NCBI GenBank assembly: GCA_023458855.1
Contig: JAEWWQ010000090.1
Location: 1 to 18,152 of the forward strand
Reading direction: 5' to 3'
Length of the DNA stretch: 18,152 nucleotides
Origin: Bacillota bacterium
GTDB taxonomy: Bacteria; Bacillota; Clostridia; Lachnospirales; Lachnospiraceae
The position numbers and the translations under genes were made by a program. Below are positions 14,042 through 18,152 of this stretch, in pieces. The number at the start of each line of letters is the position of its first letter. Position 1 is the first letter of the stretch. Under the pieces are notes generated by a model. It was not told the origin of the DNA, did no database searches, and was given only the letters and a program-made list of their open reading frames with translations.

Positions 14042-14070
14042 TAAAGTAAGTTTTGTGAAGGAATACCGTT

Positions 14071-14169
14071 ATGATGCCATTTGAAAAGAGAGTGCTGAAC
14101 AAACTTCTTGATAGTTATCGTGGAATAGATATCAATGGTACAGTGATTCAGGAAAGGAAAAGCAAGTAA
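14071..14169 (+). pseudogene. Truncated gene start with ribosome site, unknown family
   Basis: GAAGGA about 8 nt before ATGATG (14071/14074) forms a credible start. It encodes 32 residues (M-M-P-F-E-K-R-V-L-N-K-L-L-D-S-Y-R-G then I-D-I-N-G-T-V-I-Q-E-R-K-S-K) and stops at TAA 14167-14169. Another frame stays open to TAA about 14200 (G-K-A-S-K-V-T-L-S-E-L-D-E-D-C), suggesting a frameshift and loss of the rest. The opening loosely recalls N-termini of Wadjet JetD proteins, but that is too weak to assign. It could also be a genuine small peptide. Confidence 0.35.
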
Positions 14170-14239
14170 AGTTACATTATCTGAACTAGATGAGGACTGT
14201 TAATTTTTATTTATTTAGGATATAATTATATAAAGATTT

Positions 14240-14335
14240 ATGTTCCATGCAATAGATACAATTTTGGTATTAGAGCCAATTGCATTTAAGAAGCATAAAG
14301 ATACATTGGCAAAACTTAATTGGATGTCGTTCTAG
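14240..14335 (+). other. Short open stretch, possible gene remnant
   Basis: ATG 14240 opens 31 codons (M-F-H-A-I-D-T-I-L-V-L-E-P-I-A-F then K-K-H-K-D-T-L-A-K-L-N-W-M-S-F) to TAG 14333-14335. It has no ribosome site and no recognised family. It is probably a remnant linked to the truncated gene at 14071; the stop lies inside the following stem-loop. Confidence 0.2.
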
Positions 14336-14361
14336 GCACCTCAGTGTGATTAGAACGGCAT
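14324..14361 (+). terminator. Stem-loop, possible terminator
   Basis: ATGTCGTTCTA (14324-14334) pairs with TAGAACGGCAT (14351-14361) over 11 bp with one G-U pair, around a 16-nt loop containing CAC/GTG. The tail TTATATATA is only moderately T-rich. It isolates the KPR-like gene from what lies upstream. Confidence 0.5.
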
Positions 14362-14408
14362 TTATATATAGTAGGACAAAAATATAAAGAGTGAAAGGAT
14401 TGTTCTTC

Positions 14409-15337
14409 ATGATGGAAAAACATTCAGATATCAAAAAAGTAAGCATCATTGGAATGGGAGCACTGGGACTCCTTTACGGCGGGTTTATCTCAGAATCAGG
14501 ATCAGGCATAGAGGTAACTTATGTTATGGACGATGACCGGTATAAAAAATATTCGGACAGTGTCATTATCAATAACGGAATCGAAAAGACCTACCACATG
14601 GAATCCGCATCGCGTGCAACAGAAGCCGATCTTGTCATTGTTGCAGTCAAGTATAGTGGACTTATGGATGCCCTTGTTCTCATGGAACCTTGTGTTGGAG
14701 AGAATACGATTATCCTCTCGGTACTCAACGGGATTTCCAGTGAGAAAATCATCGCTGCACGTTATGGCATGAACAAGCTTATCTATACGGTGGCCCAGGG
14801 TATGGATGCAATGAAGTTTGGGAATGTTTTTCAGTATACACAGATGGGACATTTACATATAGGTGCAGTTACAGACTCTCAGAAAGAGAACCTGGAAAGG
14901 GTAAAAAACTTTTTTGAACAGTTAGAAATACCTTATGTAAAGGAGGCTGACATACGATACCGTATGTGGAGCAAATTATGCTGAATGTGGGTGTCAATCA
15001 GACCTGTATGGTCTATGCTACCACCTATTCGGGTGTGCTGGAAAAAGGTGAACCGAATCTGATTATGATATCAGCCATGCGGGAAGTCATAGCGCTGGCA
15101 AATGCAGAGGGAATACCGCTTTCAGAAGCAGATATTAATCAGTATATCAAAATCCTCAAGACTCTGAGTCCGGAAGGGACACCATCCATGGGACAAGACA
15201 GAATCAACAGAAAGCCCTCGGAAGTGGAGATGTTTGCGGGAACAGTGATAGAGCTTGCCCAAAAACATGATATCTATGTGCCGGTGAACTCTTTCCTATA
15301 TGACAGAGTAAAAGAGATAGAAAAAGAATATAAATAA
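14409..15337 (+). pseudogene. Ketopantoate reductase-like (PanE/ApbA family), frameshifted
   Basis: Two frames together give a full-length protein of about 309 residues. Part one (14409-14984) has the Rossmann motif I-I-G-M-G-A-L-G-L-L-Y-G for NADP and ends R-Y-R-M-W-S-K-L-C-stop. Part two continues in the +2 frame from about 14978 as M-L-N-V-G-V-N-Q-T-C-M-V-Y, with the C-terminal domain G-T-P-S-M-G-Q-D-R-I-N-R-K-P-S-E-V-E-M-F. One missing base near 14976-14980 (AAATTATG where AAATTTATG is expected) causes the break. The family reduces 2-ketoacids, classically ketopantoate for pantothenate. ATG 14409 is chosen because AAAGGA (14394-14399) lies 9 nt upstream. No slippery heptamer is evident, so it is a true pseudogene or a sequence error. 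Confidence 0.85.
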
Positions 15338-15378
15338 ATAGTATAAAAGACAAAACAGTTAATGCATGGGAGAATACG

Positions 15379-15843
15379 ATGAAGCTTAAAAATATATTGT
15401 TTGTTGTGGATGATATAGAAAAGTCTAAAGCATTTTACAGGGATTTGTTTGGTCTGGAAGTAATTACGGACTTTGGTGAAAATGTGATTTTAACTGAGGG
15501 ACTTGTATTGCAGGAAAAGAAACTGTGGGAAAAATTCATTGAAAGAAATGTCAGCGTAGGCGGTAATGATGCAGAGCTATATTTTGAAGAAAATGATATT
15601 GATGGTTTCTTGGAAAAGCTGGAGAAAAGCAGTTTCGACATAAAATACCTGAATAAGTGTATAGAGTATGATTGGGGGCAGAGAGTGATACGCATCTATG
15701 ATCCTGATACGCATGTAATTGAGATTGGGGAGTCGTTGGAATATGTGGCCCGAAGATTTTTAAAAACAGGAATGACTGTGGAGCAGGTGGCAAAAAAGAC
15801 ACAATTGCCACCTGCACAGGTGGAAAAGCTTTTGCAGAAGTGA
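15379..15843 (+). CDS. VOC-superfamily protein with C-terminal helical extension
   Basis: A protein of 154 residues. Residues 1-120 are a VOC fold (L-K-N-I-L-F-V-V-D-D-I-E-K-S-K-A-F-Y-R-D-L-F-G-L start; I-R-I-Y-D-P-D-T-H-V-I-E-I-G-E with the terminal E typical of the family's metal site). Residues 121-154 add a helical tail, F-L-K-T-G-M-T-V-E-Q-V-A-K-K-T-Q-L-P-P-A-Q-V-E-K-L-L-Q-K, shaped like a small helix-turn-helix. GGGAG lies about 8 nt before ATG. It follows the KPR-like gene by 41 bp on the same strand and may share its transcript. Substrate unknown. Confidence 0.88.
   Translation: MKLKNILFVVDDIEKSKAFYRDLFGLEVITDFGENVILTEGLVLQEKKLWEKFIERNVSVGGNDAELYFEENDIDGFLEKLEKSSFDIKYLNKCIEYDWGQRVIRIYDPDTHVIEIGESLEYVARRFLKTGMTVEQVAKKTQLPPAQVEKLLQK
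15783..15815. repeat. Perfect inverted repeat inside the VOC gene
   Basis: GCAGGTGGCAA (15783-15793) and TTGCCACCTGC (15805-15815) are perfect 11-bp arms around an 11-nt loop, in codons for the C-terminal tail of the VOC protein. A further ACAGGTGG copy follows. It lies 28 bp before the stop and may serve as a bidirectional transcription-end hairpin between the convergent VOC and TraX genes, but has no T-tract. Confidence 0.5.
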
Positions 15844-15849
15844 AGCTGT

Positions 15850-16607
15850 TTACCTTCCTGTAAGAATAAAGTTGGAGATATAAAACAGCAGGAAGGTATG
15901 CGCCGGATAAAAGATGTAAAAAAAGTACTTCATGCCATAGCCTTTCTGATTGTTGTATCGAAGCATGAGGGGAAGTGCGATGATCATAAACCATTGTATG
16001 GTCCATTCACCTGCTAATTTCTCCATACTGAACTGACCGATGCAGAACAGGATATACATGACACAGAAGAGTTCTTTTTTCTCTTTAAAAAAGTACATCA
16101 GAACCCCTAATATGATGAATAAAAATCCATATTCATTCAGTGCGAGGTTTGGAATGATACCAGTCAGAAAATCTCCGCTGACATGTTGTCTTAAAAATGG
16201 GACGGTAGCCTGAACAATATAGTAAAGAACCTGAACAAAGAAAATCAGGGCGAGCATGAGATACCCCTTTTTCCGGTCTTTTTGGAACAGTTCAATCGTA
16301 CTGATGAGAACACCGACCAGGAACATGGAAAGAAAAATATTATGATTGCCATATCCACGATTCGTTTTAAAATAAGAATCCATTGAATAAATAAAAATTG
16401 TCATAAAAATACTCATCAAATATAGTCGAAGCAATATTTCTTTCTGTCCGATGTATAGTGATACCCCCATACCATACAAAACAAGAACAGTGGATAAGAA
16501 CCACGGCCGATATAACGAAGCCATATAGGTGTCCCGTCAAAATAATAACCTATATGATCGATAATCATTAAGACCAGAGCGATCATTTTTAATGTAAAAG
16601 TATCCAT
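15850..16607 (-). pseudogene. TraX-family membrane protein, frameshifted
   Basis: Two minus-strand frames combine into about 252 residues, normal for TraX-like proteins. The first (16607 to about 16434) begins with I-A-L-V-L-M-I-I-D-H-I-G-Y-Y, then P-I-W-L-R-Y-I-G-R-G-S-Y-P-L-F-L-F and Y-T-S-D-R-K-K-Y. The second continues L-L-R-L-Y-L-M-S-I-F-M-T-I-F and ends G-Y-G-M-K-Y-F-F-Y-I-F-Y-P-A-H. It has six to eight membrane helices. The break is one missing base at 16433-16434 (TATTG where TATTTG is expected). AGGAGGT lies 5 nt before ATG 16607. TraX acetylates F-pilin in plasmid F; chromosomal homologues are membrane acyltransferase-like with unknown substrate. The gene stands alone, so conjugation is not implied. 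Confidence 0.85.
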
Positions 16608-16792
16608 ATGTAACCTCCTGTAGCATAAATGCCCCTTTTATCCAGGGATAATACAAAGTGTAGATAAATTATAGCAGAAATTTTTCCAGCAACCAGAAAC
16701 ATTAATTTATAATTCACTTAAGATTTTCTTAGATACTATATTTTACAGCTTACAAAATTATTTATTTTCACTTGCATTTAATCTACTAATAT

Positions 16793-16843
16793 GAGACTCA
16801 AGCGTATATTTAGAACTTATACGCTTGAATCTCTATTTTATTT
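16793..16843 (+). terminator. Strong stem-loop in the ECF-transporter leader
   Basis: GAGACTCAAGCGTATA (16793-16808) pairs with TATACGCTTGAATCTC (16818-16833), 16 bp with one mismatch, 9-nt loop, followed by TATTTTATTT. It looks like an intrinsic terminator but stands 190 bp before the transporter start with no plus-strand gene ahead. It may be an attenuator in a long leader. 16608-16790 contains otherwise only AT-rich sequence. Confidence 0.55.
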
Positions 16844-16894
16844 ACGCGAGCAACGAGCCAAATACAAGTTTCAAAGAAAATATCCCTCCATACA

Positions 16895-16992
16895 AATGTA
16901 AATAAATTTTACTAATGTAATAGAATCAAAGTTTACTTACATTTCACATATGGATGGTAATGAATTTTACATTAAAATGATAAAGTATCATT
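16895..16992 (+). promoter_or_regulatory. Four AATGTAA heptamers and a palindrome before the ECF operon
   Basis: AATGTAA occurs at 16895-16901 and 16914-16920, and inverted (TTACATT) at 16937-16943 and 16967-16973. The middle two form an inverted repeat with a 16-nt gap. Next to them AATGATA (16976-16982), AAG, TATCATT (16986-16992) is a perfect 7-bp palindrome within 30 bp of the start codon. The cluster looks like regulator binding sites for the transporter operon. The regulator is not identified; the last palindrome only loosely resembles Fur-type boxes. Confidence 0.5.
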
Positions 16993-17020
16993 ATCAAGAA
17001 AATATTTGGAGGAGAACAAA

Positions 17021-17860
17021 ATGGATATGATGAAAAAACAGACAATTTCACAATCTCAGAAACTGATGGTATTTGTGCTTACAATGTCACTTTACGGACT
17101 GGCAACTTTATTTACAGAACTGATTCCCAAATTTCAGATAGGTATCGTGGAATTATCAGTAGAATATTTTCTATTTATTCCATTGACATTGGGAATGTTA
17201 TTTGATCCACTCTCAGCAGCATTGGGAGCAGCGACTGGGGAACTTGTATTTAGTGAGATTATGCTTGGACAGTTTGGAGGACTTGGAGAACTTGAGAAAT
17301 TCATTACGGTAACAATTGGAGTTTATATTGCGGGACGTATGATAACCAATCCTAAAAATAGAAAAATGGTTGGTTTTGCAGCGATGACAGGTGTGATCAT
17401 ACAGTTGGCAATGGGAACAATCGTAGATATCTTAAAAGTACAGTTTGCCGTTGAAGATTTTGAAATGGCAGCAGGATTGCCGGAAAGTGTACTTGCGACA
17501 GAAGGCTTTGCCTTCTTAAATGATGTACTTTTCTCAGGGATACTGTTCTGCTTGCTTCCGACAATTTATCTCGTACCTAAACTATACGGAAAGATTGAAC
17601 CATTACTTGGAATGCAGCCGCGTACAGAGAAGACAGCATTTGCTGGGATAAATGGGAAGGTGATAGTTGCTTCATTGGCGGCTTTTGGAGCAGCAATTGC
17701 GGCTGAATTTATGGCTGAGAGCGGAATGGCACTGATTGACTGGGAAGCGGGCTGGGCTGAAAGCCAAAGCGCTGTTGCGATTGGAATGATAGTGGCTGGA
17801 GCGCTTGCAGTAATTATATTGCTGATCATTAAGAAAAACTATACAAAAAGGGAAGCATAA
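17021..17860 (+). CDS. ECF-type transporter membrane (S) component, substrate unknown
   Basis: A protein of 279 residues with about six to eight hydrophobic segments. It includes L-A-T-L-F-T-E-L-I-P-K-F-Q-I-G-I, F-L-F-I-P-L-T-L-G-M-L-F-D-P and a glycine/alanine-rich L-G-A-A-T-G-E-L-V-F, features of S-component-like transporter proteins. I place it as the substrate-binding subunit of an energy-coupling-factor ABC importer because an EcfA-type ATPase gene starts 3 bp after its stop. ATG 17021 is the start: GGAGGAG (17008-17014) lies 6 nt before it, and the in-frame TTG 17006 overlaps that ribosome site. Longer than the usual ~200 residues, it has an extra hydrophobic C-terminal part. The leader with AATGTAA repeats suggests regulation by nutrient availability. 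Confidence 0.8.
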   Translation: MDMMKKQTISQSQKLMVFVLTMSLYGLATLFTELIPKFQIGIVELSVEYFLFIPLTLGMLFDPLSAALGAATGELVFSEIMLGQFGGLGELEKFITVTIGVYIAGRMITNPKNRKMVGFAAMTGVIIQLAMGTIVDILKVQFAVEDFEMAAGLPESVLATEGFAFLNDVLFSGILFCLLPTIYLVPKLYGKIEPLLGMQPRTEKTAFAGINGKVIVASLAAFGAAIAAEFMAESGMALIDWEAGWAESQSAVAIGMIVAGALAVIILLIIKKNYTKREA

Positions 17861-17863
17861 TAT

Positions 17864-18152
17864 ATGAATGCAATTGAAATCCGAAACTTAACGTATTCTT
17901 ATCCGGGGACACAGAGCCCCATTTTAACTAACGTAGACTTACAGGTAGAAAAGGGGGATTTTCTTGCAATCGTTGGTAATAATGGCTGCGGGAAGTCCAC
18001 TTTATGTAAAGTGTTAAATGGATTGATTCCTCATTTTATTGCGGGGGAGTTTGAAGGCAACGTAGAAGATGGTGGCTTGGATACAATAAAGTCAGATGTG
18101 GGAAATCATGCCTGTAAAGTAGGATATCTTTATCAGGACTTTGAAAACCAGA
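17864..18152 (+). CDS. EcfA-like ABC transporter ATPase, truncated by window end
   Basis: The first 96 residues show the ATP-binding domain of energy-coupling-factor transporters: I-E-I-R-N-L-T-Y-S-Y-P-G at the start, Walker A G38-N-N-G-C-G-K-S-T46, and the Q-loop Y-L-Y-Q91-D-F-E-N-Q. Signature motif and Walker B lie beyond the window. It begins 3 bp after the S-component gene with AGGGAAG before ATG, so the two are translated from one transcript. It would energise uptake of the S component's substrate. ECF operons often continue with a second ATPase and the T component, expected to the right. Confidence 0.92.
   Translation, partial: MNAIEIRNLTYSYPGTQSPILTNVDLQVEKGDFLAIVGNNGCGKSTLCKVLNGLIPHFIAGEFEGNVEDGGLDTIKSDVGNHACKVGYLYQDFENQ

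Noticed and set aside
14970..14990. Programmed frameshift in the KPR-like gene
   Set aside because: No slippery heptamer or following structure is apparent, and the family is not known to use frameshifting.
15850..16607. TraX as evidence of a conjugative element
   Set aside because: No other transfer genes are near; chromosomal TraX-family proteins are common in Firmicutes.
16976..16992. Fur box before the ECF operon
   Set aside because: AATGATA-AAG-TATCATT is only loosely similar to Fur consensus; the half-site spacing differs, so only a generic palindrome is claimed.
17006..17020. TTG start at 17006 for the S component
   Set aside because: It overlaps the GGAGGAG ribosome site; ATG 17021 has correct spacing.

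Overview
The window is a low-GC Firmicutes chromosome segment. The strong AGGAGG-type ribosome sites, sigma-A promoters (TTGACA/TATAAT), an oleate hydratase, a DUF6442-like protein, a TraX-like protein, ArsR and GH2 remnants and a TnpV remnant together suggest a gut Clostridia, most likely Lachnospiraceae. Genus and species cannot be fixed from this. No tRNA, rRNA, CRISPR array or intact insertion sequence was seen.

Left part (1-4200) is a decayed accessory zone. It opens with an unrecognised protein that runs in from the left edge. About 900 bp of gene fragments follow, including a TnpV C-terminus with an in-frame TGA at a probable Trp codon. Next is an intact AraC/GyrI regulator with a serine beta-lactamase-like hydrolase, then 540 bp with two more gene fragments.

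Middle part (4200-8700) holds small regulatory units: a GNAT acetyltransferase with a TetR regulator behind a promoter carrying direct repeats; a minus-strand ECF-type sigma factor with a small membrane protein; a membrane-anchored lipase/esterase; and a minus-strand DUF6442-like membrane protein with an XRE repressor, whose promoter carries a duplicated palindrome.

Right-centre (8880-13600) is the most informative stretch. A full-length oleate hydratase has both catalytic residues and an added N-terminal hydrophobic/basic segment. Behind it lies a deletion scar joining the start of an ArsR regulator to the end of a GH2 glycosidase. Then comes a three-gene operon: a TetR regulator with a perfect 11-bp palindrome in its own promoter, an iron-sulfur flavoprotein, and a membrane protein combining two H-x13-H helices (probable two b-hemes) with an extracytoplasmic FMN-binding domain carrying the SGAT flavinylation motif. 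I infer a TetR-controlled electron path across the membrane, from cytoplasmic Fe-S/FMN through two hemes to a covalent FMN outside.

Right part (13600-18152) has two VOC proteins, a ketopantoate-reductase-like gene and a TraX-family gene each broken by one single-base frameshift, gene fragments at 14071-14335, and the start of an ECF-type transporter operon (membrane S component, then EcfA-like ATPase cut by the window end). A 400-bp leader before that operon holds a strong stem-loop and four copies of the heptamer AATGTAA. Five or more damaged genes in 18 kb indicate ongoing gene decay, or for the two frameshifts possible sequencing error.
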